The position numbers were made by a program, and so were the translations under genes. 64,000 nucleotides of DNA from Bacillus weihaiensis. Lineage in GTDB: Bacteria; Bacillota; Bacilli; Bacillales; Bacillaceae. Location: the NCBI RefSeq assembly GCF_001889165.1, contig NZ_CP016020.1, positions 2,826,501-2,890,500 on the forward strand, in the 5' to 3' direction. Numbering within the stretch: position 1 is the stretch's first letter; every line of letters begins with the position of its first letter. Shown piece by piece: positions 9,334 through 17,729 of the stretch. A model generated the notes under the pieces. That model was not told the origin of the DNA, did no database searches, and was given only the letters and a program-made list of their open reading frames with translations.

Positions 9334-9367
9334 AAAAAAGAGCTGTAAGGATGAATACCTACAGCTC
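9334..9367 (-). terminator. riboswitch-controlled terminator of pbuG
   Basis: Arms GAGCTGTA and TACAGCTC followed by six T on the minus strand. The upstream stretch read from 9395 can instead pair with the 3' strand of aptamer stem P1 and the following GATTACATA, with imperfect pairing into the terminator arm. This gives the usual antiterminator/terminator switch. Confidence 0.85.
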
Positions 9368-9419
9368 AAGTACAAAGATTACATAACTAGTCTAAACAAC
9401 TAGAAAAAACATATGTAAT

Positions 9420-9488
9420 CCTTGTAGTCATGCTATTTAAGGTAGCTTGGTAGAAACGTTTAGGCCATATCCCTAAACTTATACAAGG
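9420..9488 (-). promoter_or_regulatory. purine riboswitch aptamer, guanine class
   Basis: The minus strand shows closing stem P1 CCTTGTA/TACAAGG, the loop-2 region GGATATGGCC, the core GTTTCTACC, and the 3' core GACTAC before P1. The specificity base (position 74 of the B. subtilis xpt aptamer) is C, as in guanine-binding rather than adenine-binding members. Binding stabilises P1 and favours the terminator, switching pbuG off when guanine is plentiful. Family behaviour is established knowledge; the class call rests on the visible core. Confidence 0.92.
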
Positions 9489-9518
9489 AACTATTTTGTT
9501 ATCTTAATATAAGAACAT

Positions 9519-9547
9519 ATTCTAGAGAAAAAGAAACAAATAGTCAA
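9519..9547 (-). promoter_or_regulatory. sigma-A promoter of pbuG
   Basis: TTGACT and TAGAAT separated by 17 bases, placed about 30 bases upstream of the riboswitch aptamer. A good vegetative promoter match. Confidence 0.8.
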
Positions 9548-9674
9548 TGTAAATATCTTCTTAATTTATAAAAATGAAAATATCCGGAATTGTATGAATG
9601 ATCCTATCTGATTAAAACGTACACACATCCTTCTAAATTCTTAATATACTAATAAAAAACGCGAGGTTATAGCA

Positions 9675-9893
9675 ATGAAAAATTCTGAATCAATCAATGT
9701 GACAGAGGCCGTTATCACAATAATAGACATTTTGGTCATTCTTATGGTAGATGATAATCCTATTATAGGAATTGTCCTTGTTGCCTTACTTAAGGTTGTG
9801 ACAGAAGATGTAAGAATTAGAGTCTTATTTATCCTGTTACTTATAACATTAGGTGTAACAGATTCGCAAAATGGGGAAGAATATTCATCATAA
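9675..9893 (+). CDS. possible small hydrophobic protein
   Basis: A 72-residue reading frame with a central strongly hydrophobic part (about residues 12-60) and polar ends. Its ribosome-binding site (GAGG, 10 bases before ATG) is weak and I recognise no family. An 86-codon frame covers it on the opposite strand. It is the only candidate gene in the 540-base gap 9548-10084, which is otherwise featureless. Confidence 0.3.
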   Translation: MKNSESINVTEAVITIIDILVILMVDDNPIIGIVLVALLKVVTEDVRIRVLFILLLITLGVTDSQNGEEYSS

Positions 9894-10084
9894 AACTTCA
9901 TTTCTCACTTTTCTTCCATAATGCAGTATCCATTGCTGTAATTTATTTACTAATATAATAGAAAGATTAAGACGATCGAGATCTACATTGGAGCCACATA
10001 CCATATTGGATCAGTCTCAACATCTGCTTCTAACTTGAATTGCTACAATTGACTTATACACAAATACTCCAAACACTCTCCTCC

Positions 10085-11224
10085 CTATTTCCTAAGTTCA
10101 CTGTATTGGATGTTAATTCGATTTTCCGGTTTTTTATCAACAAAATAAAGAACAAAAAGAAACAACCATTCTGCCGGTTTCATAAGAAGATAGACAAGAT
10201 CTGCTGACCAGTTTGACTTAATATGCCGACTAATTGGGTATCCATATTGATTATACAAATTTCTAATAATAGAATGAATTCTAGGTGTATATTGCTCCAA
10301 GATATTTTCAAAAGCATTGGCAATTAAAAGCTGTCGATTGACCGTAATTCTTTCGCCATGTCTTATTCCCGCCCGTAGTGGCTTCACTAACTTTGGATGA
10401 CCCTTCACCGCAACAGTACATAAGTAATGCCCATCTCCCAAAATAACCTCTGGCGGTGGAGCAGGGAGTTTTGAATAGGTATAACTGCTTGTTTCCAAGA
10501 AAGCTTTAATGAATGAATCTGGTTGTTGTCCAAATAGAATTAAGAAAAACTGCAGGACAAAAGCCACAGGAAATAGCACAATCATCCAAAGAATCGGTAG
10601 CTTCATGTAGCTTGTTAGAAATGGCTGCATCCACTTGGGTAATCGCGAATGCTCATCTAAAGCTTTGTTCTTAAACTCCAAAATAAAATAATCCATTGAT
10701 TCCTTAAGTCTCGCAAGAAAAAGAGTAGAAAGGGAAAAATACGCCACTTGTAAAATTGAAACAGTTAGACTAGAGAATAAACTCTCTGGGTAATTAGTGA
10801 ATCCAGTATGTGTTAAATAAATCAATCCGATAACTATATTAAATAAGAGAATGGAACAGCAGAGAACATATAAAAGCGGAGAAATCTTGTCTATTCTTGT
10901 TCGTATCACTTGATAAGCAAGAACACCTAAGACCAAGACAAAGGAAAGAGATGAAACATATTCCTTAGATAAGGAGGCGTATCCAGTAGAATATTTCTGA
11001 ATTTCTGAATAAAAAAGCAAGGCTTCTCCACCTTCAGCATCCCCATAATTTAAGTAAAAACCGACAAAGAACAGGCAAAAAAGACTAATAAAAAAGATAC
11101 CTTCTTGTAGGTTTGTTCCAACATCCTCCTGAATAGGCTGCTTTCGAAAGCTCCTTATAAGTTTTTTCAAGGGAAAACTAGCTACAAAGATAAATAAAGC
11201 CATAATGATAAAAAGAAACAGCAT
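10085..11224 (-). CDS. DUF6688-like membrane protein
   Basis: A 379-residue membrane protein. About six helices occupy the N-terminal 240 residues; then comes a soluble segment containing GDGHYLCTVAVKGHPKLVKP and RAGIRHGERITVNRQLL, and a final hydrophobic patch. This layout matches the DUF6688 family as I remember it; no function is known. The ATG at 11224 is chosen over one at 11254 because it lies seven bases after GTGGAGG. A single-gene unit. Confidence 0.7.
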   Translation of the reverse strand: MLFLFIIMALFIFVASFPLKKLIRSFRKQPIQEDVGTNLQEGIFFISLFCLFFVGFYLNYGDAEGGEALLFYSEIQKYSTGYASLSKEYVSSLSFVLVLGVLAYQVIRTRIDKISPLLYVLCCSILLFNIVIGLIYLTHTGFTNYPESLFSSLTVSILQVAYFSLSTLFLARLKESMDYFILEFKNKALDEHSRLPKWMQPFLTSYMKLPILWMIVLFPVAFVLQFFLILFGQQPDSFIKAFLETSSYTYSKLPAPPPEVILGDGHYLCTVAVKGHPKLVKPLRAGIRHGERITVNRQLLIANAFENILEQYTPRIHSIIRNLYNQYGYPISRHIKSNWSADLVYLLMKPAEWLFLFVLYFVDKKPENRINIQYSELRK

Positions 11225-11405
11225 ATGTATTCCTCCACTTTCATGATTCATCATATTTTCCTTTATTATACAAAATAATACATAGAATTACTATGTATTA
11301 TTTAAAAATTGGAGTAGGTTGTTTTCGAACATTGTTATTCCCAGCAAAATTTCAGGTTACACATTCCCCAAATTTTAGATAACAAAGCATTTCCTACATA
11401 AAAGA

Positions 11406-11527
11406 AGAGGCTGGGACAATACAAAGAGCAAGGCACCCTCCGATACAATCTATTGTGTGCACTAGATAAATCAGTGCGTACATATAGTCGTTACGATAAG
11501 GTGCCAGGCACTTCTGTCTTAGCCTCT
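11406..11527 (+). repeat. 122-bp interspersed repeat, copy A
   Basis: First of three copies of identical length (others at 38687-38808 and, inverted, 61527-61648). The ends are AGAGGCTGGGACA and a slightly decayed inverted partner. Inside are the inverted GGCACC/GGTGCC pair, ACAAT/ATTGT, and GCACT/AGTGC hairpin arms. It lies 23 bases beyond the stop codon of the chemotaxis receptor gene. Short frames within it (CALDKSVRTYSRYDKVPGTS) recur in every copy but are a by-product of the repeat. Confidence 0.9.
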
Positions 11528-11550
11528 TCAAGCTTATTCTTTAAAGATTC

Positions 11551-13245
11551 TTACATCCTAAATTTCCCAATCACTTCTTTCAATTGTTCTGCCATTTTCG
11601 CTAATGCCTGTGCAGAGGAATCAATTTCTTCCATAGATGCAAGCTGTTCTTCTGTAGATGCTGCAACTTCCTCTGAGCTTGCTGCGTTATCTTGAGCAAG
11701 GTTCGATAGTTCTTTTGCCGTATTCACCATTTCATCTATGCTAGCTGATATTTGTTGAATGGTTGCTGAAACCTGTTCAATTTGAGGTGAGATATTTTGT
11801 GTACTTGAGAGAATCTGACTGAATTTATCAGAGGTTAATTCTGACACCTTTACGCCTTCTTCAACATTCTCGACAACCTCACTCATTAATGTAACCGTTT
11901 CACCCGTATCTTTTTGAATAAGTAAGATCAATTCTGCAATATTACTCGTCGATAGTTGTGACTGTTCAGCAAGCTTCCTAACCTCGTCTGCTACAACAGC
12001 AAAGCCTTTGCCATGTTCACCAGCTCTTGCTGCTTCAATTGCCGCATTAAGAGCAAGTAAGTTCGTTTGTTCTGCTATTCCATTAATAACCTCTAAAATC
12101 TTATCGATTTCTAATGAACGATCTGATAAGGATTGGACCATCGAATTCGAACGTAGAATGGATGATTGAATGTTTTTCATTTGCTTTAAATTATTTGCAA
12201 CATAGCTTCCACCCTGCTCTGCCTCTTCTGTTGTTTTCTTTGATAACTCAGAAACATGTGATGTGCTATCTGAAATATGAAGCACTCCCTGTAGGACCTC
12301 TTGTAATGATGTGGAATTTAATTCGAGCTTTGTACTCGTCTCCTCTGAGCTACTCGCAATTTGCTGAATTGCTTGAGCAACCGTTTCTGTTGCTTTACTC
12401 GTTTGTTCGGCACTTGCATTAAGCTGCTCTGCTGAAGCCGCTACTTGATCAGAATTCTCTGAGATCGATAGGATCATCTGACGAAGACTATCGGTCATTT
12501 CCTCAAATGACGTATTTAATTCCTGAATTTCATCCTTACTCTTAATTGGAAGCTTTTCTACATGTAATTGACCACTAGCAACCTGCTTTGTAAGCTTACT
12601 TAATTTCATAAGAGGGGTAGATATAATTCTTCCAATCACAATGCCACTAACAATGGCAAATACAGTTGCAAACAAGCTTAAAGCAATTAATAAATGCCTT
12701 GCTTGATTAGCAGCTTCTTGCGTTTCTTTCACACGTACATCAACAATATCTTTCTTCAACCAATCATGCATAGATTGTGTATCATCAGTTAACTTAGTAC
12801 TAATCGGCACAAGAAGTTTCAAGCCATCTTCATTAGCTCTTTCTTTACTCACTACCTTTGAGTCCATCACTCGATTTGCAATTATGTTAAATTGTTCATT
12901 AGATTTCTCAATTTCCTCTAAGCGATCACGAGTTTCTTGAAGAGTTGATAGCTCTCTTCCTTTTTTAATCCATTCACCAATTCTAGCATTCGCTTCATTC
13001 ATTCGTTCACGATAGGTAGCATTATCATCATAAAGCATATATGCTCGATAATACCCTGTTTGAAGAGCTGTATCTGTTTGAATAGATTGAGTAATAGATC
13101 TAATTTCAGATGCAGTCTCAATAACATAATCATACGCCTCTGTTGACTTCTTAATCGTTAAATAAGAAACGAACGACGCTATTCCAAATATAAGTGATAC
13201 AATTAAAAAGGCTCCAATTATTTTTCTTTTTATTGATAGTTTCAT
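11551..13245 (-). CDS. methyl-accepting chemotaxis protein
   Basis: Transmembrane chemoreceptor of 564 residues. It has membrane helix 1 (about 9-31), an extracellular helical bundle of the 4HB type (about 32-183), membrane helix 2 (about 184-206), a HAMP linker (about 207-260) and a cytoplasmic signalling domain. The invariant hairpin tip, [19 protein letters not shown], lies near residue 400 and contacts CheA and CheW. The ligand is not predictable. The start ATG follows AGAGGTAG. A single-gene unit; its presence implies a motile, chemotactic organism. Confidence 0.95.
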   Translation of the reverse strand: MKLSIKRKIIGAFLIVSLIFGIASFVSYLTIKKSTEAYDYVIETASEIRSITQSIQTDTALQTGYYRAYMLYDDNATYRERMNEANARIGEWIKKGRELSTLQETRDRLEEIEKSNEQFNIIANRVMDSKVVSKERANEDGLKLLVPISTKLTDDTQSMHDWLKKDIVDVRVKETQEAANQARHLLIALSLFATVFAIVSGIVIGRIISTPLMKLSKLTKQVASGQLHVEKLPIKSKDEIQELNTSFEEMTDSLRQMILSISENSDQVAASAEQLNASAEQTSKATETVAQAIQQIASSSEETSTKLELNSTSLQEVLQGVLHISDSTSHVSELSKKTTEEAEQGGSYVANNLKQMKNIQSSILRSNSMVQSLSDRSLEIDKILEVINGIAEQTNLLALNAAIEAARAGEHGKGFAVVADEVRKLAEQSQLSTSNIAELILLIQKDTGETVTLMSEVVENVEEGVKVSELTSDKFSQILSSTQNISPQIEQVSATIQQISASIDEMVNTAKELSNLAQDNAASSEEVAASTEEQLASMEEIDSSAQALAKMAEQLKEVIGKFRM

Positions 13246-13693
13246 TGAATGCTACCTCTTTCAAAAATTTTATGCGTTATTTATTTATTCTATGTAACAA
13301 GTAGTAAGGATTAACTTTAAACAAACCTTACATGTTGATTAGAAACTTAATAAATACATGACAAAAAACACCTTCCATATAGGTGAGAATTTCTCTATAC
13401 TTAATGACAAACGTACTACTGGTAAGGGGTAGGGTCGCTACCTCTTTTACCACATCCTATGTTTTAAACCAGCTTACATAGACACTATAACAGGTACGCT
13501 ATTCATCAATCTATGAAAATGGCAGTAGAGAACGCAAATACTCCTTCCCAATTCAGTTATCTATTCTTTATGAAAAGCTATTTTTATCATACCCACACCT
13601 TAAAATATCGGCATCTTCATAGCACTATTTAACATATTCAAAAAATTTTAAGTAAAATTGATGTATTTTACTCATTTTTATGGAGGGAATCTT
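13246..13693. other. intergenic region, no gene seen
   Basis: About 450 bases between divergent genes, the receptor on the minus strand and the acetyltransferase on the plus strand. It must hold both promoters, but no element is good enough to call. A weak ACACCT/AGGTG hairpin occurs near 13370-13385. Confidence 0.5.
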
Positions 13694-14230
13694 TTGAACA
13701 TATTAATTCGATTACTACAAGAGCAAGACGCAAAAGACGTATTACATCTTGAAGTTAAAAACAAAGAGTTTTTCCAATCCTATACACCACTACGTCCTGA
13801 TAGCTTTTATACAATAGAAGGTCAGCTAGATAAGATTAATAACACGATAAAGAATGCAAATAATGGTATTGGATATAGCTTCGGTATCTTTTTAAAGGGT
13901 TCACAGCGTTTAATTGGCATCGTAACACTAACTGAAGTAGTAAAAAGTGTGTTCCAAAGCTGCTGGTTAGGCTATTACTTAGATCAAGAAGAGAATGGGA
14001 AAGGTTATATGACAGAGGCTGTAAAGCTTGCAGTGGATTTTGCTTTTAAAGAATGTAACCTGCACCGTATTGAAGCAGGCGTTATGCCACATAACATAGG
14101 CTCCATTCGAGTTCTCGAGAAAGCTGGATTTCATAAAGAAGGAATTGCAAGGGGAAATGTCAAGATTAATGGAAAATGGGAGGATCATCAAATTCTAGCC
14201 ATTATAAATGAGTCGTATGTTGAGGAGTAA
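13694..14230 (+). CDS. GNAT acetyltransferase, RimJ/RimL type
   Basis: A 178-residue acetyltransferase of the ribosomal-protein-alanine (RimJ/RimL, YdaF) branch. The acetyl-CoA-binding loop is QEENGKGYMTEAVKLAV, followed by LHRIEAGVMPHNIGSIRVLE and KAGFHKEGIAR, the usual motif A-B order. Members acetylate N-terminal or side-chain amines of proteins or detoxify small amines; the target here is unknown. The frame is open upstream to 13658, but the TTG at 13694 lies seven bases after GGAGG and gives the family length. Confidence 0.88.
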   Translation: MNILIRLLQEQDAKDVLHLEVKNKEFFQSYTPLRPDSFYTIEGQLDKINNTIKNANNGIGYSFGIFLKGSQRLIGIVTLTEVVKSVFQSCWLGYYLDQEENGKGYMTEAVKLAVDFAFKECNLHRIEAGVMPHNIGSIRVLEKAGFHKEGIARGNVKINGKWEDHQILAIINESYVEE

Positions 14231-14272
14231 GTGATACGGTTGGAAATTGAGAATCCCTATTTTTTAATGAAA

Positions 14273-14319
14273 AGAGGGTGGGACAAAACAAAGATCCAGT
14301 AACTTATGTCCCAGGCTCT
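14273..14319. repeat. short derivative of the 122-bp repeat, doubling as terminator
   Basis: Arms AGAGGGTGGGACA and TGTCCCAGGCTCT, nearly the same as the ends of the 122-bp repeat. The left arm is followed by AACAAAGA as in full copies, but about 75 internal bases are missing. It sits between convergent genes ending at 14230 and 14339 and can act as a bidirectional terminator. Confidence 0.8.
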
Positions 14320-14338
14320 TTCTCGTTCTAGTAAACCC

Positions 14339-14665
14339 TTATAATAGATCCATCCTCTTTTCTCTTCTCCATCTCCAAACTAACATGACAATGGCTACTA
14401 GAATCAACGTACTATATGTCCCAAATGGTAACCACAATGGATAGTGAATACCCAATAGAAAGAAAATAAGATATTCAAAAATTAAGAGGATCAACATGAT
14501 TGCTATTGGAATTTGCAATCCAATTAAAGATAAATAAAGTGAAGCAATTCTTGAGAAAAATGCTGAAATAGCCGCACCAATAAAACCAAGAACATACACA
14601 CCAATTATAGTAAGTAGAATATATTCAAAAAACGTTACATCAAACCATATGTTATAAAAACTCAT
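14339..14665 (-). CDS. small membrane protein, unknown
   Basis: A 108-residue protein with three or four hydrophobic helices and a basic C-terminus (WRWRREKRMDLL), which predicts a cytoplasmic tail. No family recognised. No ribosome-binding site precedes the ATG, and the frame stays open upstream for about 15 codons without another start, so the 5' end may be damaged. Confidence 0.5.
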   Translation of the reverse strand: MSFYNIWFDVTFFEYILLTIIGVYVLGFIGAAISAFFSRIASLYLSLIGLQIPIAIMLILLIFEYLIFFLLGIHYPLWLPFGTYSTLILVAIVMLVWRWRREKRMDLL

Positions 14666-14778
14666 AAATGAATTTAGATGGGAATCAAAGAAGACCCTAG
14701 TATCATTTCCTCTTTTGTGTCAGTAGGTACAATTTTTTCATATCTTTCATTAAAATAACAATCAATCACATCAATAAA

Positions 14779-15125
14779 TTACGGCAACTTATCAACTTTT
14801 AAACGATATAATAAATAGGAATCAGTATTTTCATTTTTTCCCCAGTTTGTTCTTTTTATAAAATCACTAAATGTTTATTATTAGTTGTCGAGTAAAAGGC
14901 TGCTTCAACAAAAGTAAGGCTTCTTTCCTGACAATGATTATTTAGTCCTACTAAGATCGCATCTTCAATACTTCTACTTAATACTCTACAGCTTAACAAA
15001 AATGTAGCAATGAACAATGTTTTATTTATTTCTTTTGTCATCACTACACCAACAAGGCCATTTTCTCCAAACCTATCTGAGACTTCGATCGTCCAATAAT
15101 CACGTTCTTCTTCATTGCAAAAAAT
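14779..15125 (-). pseudogene. FkbH-like C-terminal fragment, decayed
   Basis: The remaining sequence reads DYWTIEVSDRFGENGLVGVV, then FIATFLLSCRVLSRSIEDAI, which is the GNAT-like C-terminal part of FkbH/HAD-IIIC proteins found in secondary-metabolite loading modules. There is no start codon (an in-frame stop precedes it). Near 14860 the frame breaks, and a one-base shift restores about 30 more plausible residues ending at a stop at 14779. The HAD phosphatase half is absent, and no assembly-line genes are nearby. Confidence 0.6.
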
Positions 15126-15151
15126 GAAGCTTAATTATCAAGTTTCACTCC

Positions 15152-15367
15152 TCACAGCTTCCCTTGCTCCATCCAACTTATGATACGGAAGCTACCAAGA
15201 ATTGATATAAAAAGTAACAAAATATCTAAAAAAAGATAAATAAAAAACTGGTTTATTTCCATTAGCCCTTGCACATTGCTTACTATAAAAATGAAGAGAG
15301 CTAGACACATGATGTAGCAAAAAACATTAGGAATAATCCATAGAATTCGTAGTCTATTGTTCTTCAA
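15152..15367 (-). CDS. small two-helix membrane protein
   Basis: A 71-residue protein with two hydrophobic helices (about residues 8-30 and 38-60). The TTG start lies right after the stop of the preceding lipoprotein reading frame, with AGGTGGGG overlapping that stop, so the two are translationally coupled. No family recognised. The adjacent lipoprotein gene is frameshifted. Confidence 0.6.
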   Translation of the reverse strand: MKNNRLRILWIIPNVFCYIMCLALFIFIVSNVQGLMEINQFFIYLFLDILLLFISILGSFRIISWMEQGKL

Positions 15368-15375
15368 TTCCCCAC

Positions 15376-15791
15376 CTACTTTGCAGTCAAATCAAACGTC
15401 TCTTCCTGATCTAACCACTTTACTCTCACCTTCATTACTTCATCTTCTTGAATCTTTTCTCCATTCCCACTACTGCTATTTTTAAACGATTTCGTTGTTA
15501 GTGGTTCATCAAAATTCAACTTCGCATCACCACCGCTGGATGCAGATTCATATGAATATACTAATTGTTTTACGGGAGCTAATTCCCTTATGTCCCCTTT
15601 ATAGGTTAAGACAAAGGAATCGTGATAGTGATGTTCATAGGACTGTCCTTTAACTGTTTCATCTCCAAAAACTGAGAATGTAGCCTCCCACTTTTCGCCC
15701 TCTCCAAAAACGTATACTGATAGTCAGTTGAATTTGTTGAACAACCTACCACTAACATGAGCAAGTAAACGAGGACTCCTACCCTTTTCAT
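15376..15791 (-). pseudogene. lipoprotein gene with a one-base frameshift
   Basis: It opens with a lipoprotein signal (MLVVGCSTNS) in one frame. After about residue 27 the frame shifts at a run of five T near 15727. The second frame continues convincingly through VFGEGEKWEATFSVFGDE, LTYKGDIRELAPVKQLVY and QEDEVMKVRVKWLDQEETFD to a stop at 15376. A loss of one T from a run of six would explain it. It is either a recent pseudogene, a phase-variable tract or an assembly error. The intact product would be about 138 residues and surface-exposed; function unknown. Confidence 0.65.
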
Positions 15792-15826
15792 AATTTACAT
15801 CCCCCTCGAATCGTTCTCAATTCGCT

Positions 15827-16213
15827 TTACTTTTCTCTTCCTTCAATCTCTTCAAGAAAATGAGGATAACTCTCGACTGTATAAGGTTTCTGGTCCTTTT
15901 CTAAGACAATAAACTGATTGGATCCAGTAAAAAATAATTCATCATGACGTTCTTGAAAGTCTTCATTCACCTTATAAAAAACGGTAAGCCCGATCACAAA
16001 TTCATCCTGCTGGAACTGTTCAATACTTTCTTGAAAGAATGAACTTTCATTTAATTCATTCTGATATCCAATAAGGTAATATTCGCCTTCTTTCTCAGGA
16101 ACAAAATCCTCAAACTCCTTTGGTATGGTGGAAGTTTGGGAGGTGCAACCTGTTAATAGAATGAAAATAATGATAAAAGGATAAAAGTAGATTCGTAGTT
16201 TCATATTTGACAC
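15827..16213 (-). CDS. putative lipoprotein
   Basis: A 128-residue secreted lipoprotein. The signal peptide ends in the lipobox LLTGC near residue 23, followed by an acidic soluble part (EFEDFVPEKEGEYYLIGYQ). No family recognised. The GTG start directly follows the stop of the small zinc-binding gene upstream. GGGAGG at 16223-16228 is nine bases away, which favours it over an ATG at 16204. The two genes therefore form an operon with tight coupling, and the broken lipoprotein downstream may belong to it. Confidence 0.75.
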   Translation of the reverse strand: MSNMKLRIYFYPFIIIFILLTGCTSQTSTIPKEFEDFVPEKEGEYYLIGYQNELNESSFFQESIEQFQQDEFVIGLTVFYKVNEDFQERHDELFFTGSNQFIVLEKDQKPYTVESYPHFLEEIEGREK

Positions 16214-16384
16214 CTATCTAAACCTCCCACTGCATTCTTCACAGATAAAGCTTCCTTCATTTCTTAGGAAAGCTTTAATTTCTGTAAAGCCTCTCCTTTT
16301 CGGCCATTTCAGCTTTATATAGACTTCCTCTTCATTTTTTATTTCTTTGTTGCAGTTTGAGCATTTTGGTTTTTCGTTAAACAT
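16214..16384 (-). CDS. small zinc-finger-like protein, 56 residues
   Basis: A 56-residue protein with two CxxC pairs: CSNC at residues 8-11 and CEEC at 48-51. They probably bind one zinc ion, with a basic middle part (KLKWPKRRGFTEIKAFL). Similar short Bacillus proteins exist, often under misleading transporter names; no function is known. Its stop codon is immediately followed by the start of the lipoprotein gene at 16213, indicating an operon. Confidence 0.7.
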   Translation of the reverse strand: MFNEKPKCSNCNKEIKNEEEVYIKLKWPKRRGFTEIKAFLRNEGSFICEECSGRFR

Positions 16385-16551
16385 GATTTCCACCTACTCA
16401 CATTAGAATGATTCCCAACTACAATTACGCAATAAGAGGTATTATAATTTCATGGAAATAGTTGCATTTCTTTTATATTAATCTTAATAGTAAGCCAAAA
16501 CATCCCAATTATCCACCATTTTTTTACAATAACCATCAAATTAACAAAAAC

Positions 16552-16586
16552 AAAAAAAGCCTGAGAAAAGAATACTTCCCAGACCA
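16552..16586 (-). terminator. probable terminator behind the ArAE-like gene
   Basis: Imperfect arms TCTGGGAAG and CTTTTCTCAGG followed on the minus strand by seven T. It lies just after the stop codon at 16604. Confidence 0.55.
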
Positions 16587-16603
16587 TTTCATTATTGCTC
16601 CTA

Positions 16604-17650
16604 TTATTCATTAATAGTCTTTAAATATTGATTAATTAGTTTTTCAAGACGCTCTAAATGAAAATAATAATTGAGAGTAGAGGAAAGAATAATCATGTGT
16701 CGAATTTTATGTTCATTGTTTTCGTGATGATAGGATAAAGCCTGATGATAGAATGTGTTTTTATCAATGGAAACGAAGTCTGCATGCTTATGGTTTTCTT
16801 TTATATTTCCCATGTATTTTAATAGTAAATATTCATGAAATTTTATGAGTTCTTCTAGCTGTTGATCATATACTTTTCCTTCGTTTGAATTATTATGAAT
16901 TTGAAAATAATGTTCTTCAATATTTTCTAAAAGCTGATTTCCTTCCTCTAACACTTTAACCATTTGTTTAAATACAATGATCTCTCTTGTTTTTACTTGC
17001 TTTGATTTACCTAGCTTTTCTCTTTCCTCATTAAAAAGCTTAAATTGTTCCCCTAATTTCAAAAGATTTTTAGTAAAACGTTTATTTACCTCTTGAAAAG
17101 AGGTCTCTGTCATTTCATTTGAGATAGCGGTTCTCATTAATAGGGACATATCCTGGAACGTAGTTTGAATATCTTGAATAAATTTCTTTTTATGCTTTGG
17201 TGGAAAGATAAAGATATTAACTAAGATAGCAGTTAGTGTTCCAATTAAAATGACAAGAAATCGTTCTAATGCAAAAGATAAATCTCCACTAGCTGATGAA
17301 CTCATAATTGCTATAACGGTTACTAATGTTAATGGAATGGTCGTTTCCATTTTTAACTTAATACTTAAAGAGATCATTAAGACAATGACAAATCCAATGA
17401 TTATTGGGTTTTCCCCAAAAAAATAAAGGAAAAATAACGAAATAGAAGCTCCTAGTGTATTTGTGATAATTTGGTCTAGCAATTGCTTCCACGTGCGGTA
17501 TACAGATGGCTGTACTGCTAAAATTGCAGCCACACCGGCGAAGACAGCGTTTGCTAATCCTAAGATGTTACACATATAGATAGATAGTGCCACTGCTAAC
17601 CCAGTCTTTAATATTCTAGGACCAAAAGTAATACGAATCTCTCCAATCAA
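16604..17650 (-). CDS. aromatic acid exporter family protein (ArAE_1)
   Basis: A 348-residue protein. Its N-terminal half has about six membrane helices with the family pattern RILKTGLAVALSIY and FAGVAAILAVQPSVYRTW. The C-terminal half (about 155-348) is a cytoplasmic, helix-rich domain like the ArAE_1 C-terminal domain. Relatives resemble E. coli AaeB-type efflux proteins, but no substrate is shown for this branch. The TTG start has only a weak ribosome-binding site. A single-gene unit upstream of a terminator. Confidence 0.85.
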   Translation of the reverse strand: MIGEIRITFGPRILKTGLAVALSIYMCNILGLANAVFAGVAAILAVQPSVYRTWKQLLDQIITNTLGASISLFFLYFFGENPIIIGFVIVLMISLSIKLKMETTIPLTLVTVIAIMSSSASGDLSFALERFLVILIGTLTAILVNIFIFPPKHKKKFIQDIQTTFQDMSLLMRTAISNEMTETSFQEVNKRFTKNLLKLGEQFKLFNEEREKLGKSKQVKTREIIVFKQMVKVLEEGNQLLENIEEHYFQIHNNSNEGKVYDQQLEELIKFHEYLLLKYMGNIKENHKHADFVSIDKNTFYHQALSYHHENNEHKIRHMIILSSTLNYYFHLERLEKLINQYLKTINE

Positions 17651-17729
17651 CTTGCTATATACTAATGAATTTTACTATAAGAAAGATATTCCTTAAAATT
17701 GAATATCTTTCCTATCCGTACCATTCTAC

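Noticed and set aside
9641-9901. 86-codon minus-strand frame opposite the small hydrophobic frame at 9675
   Set aside because: It is Ser/Thr/Ile-rich in the manner of a complement strand, and no start signals are present.
11453-11695. Frames carrying CALDKSVRTYSRYDKVPGTS at 11453, 38578 and 61353
   Set aside because: The shared peptide is only the translation of the 122-bp repeat; reading context differs at each copy.
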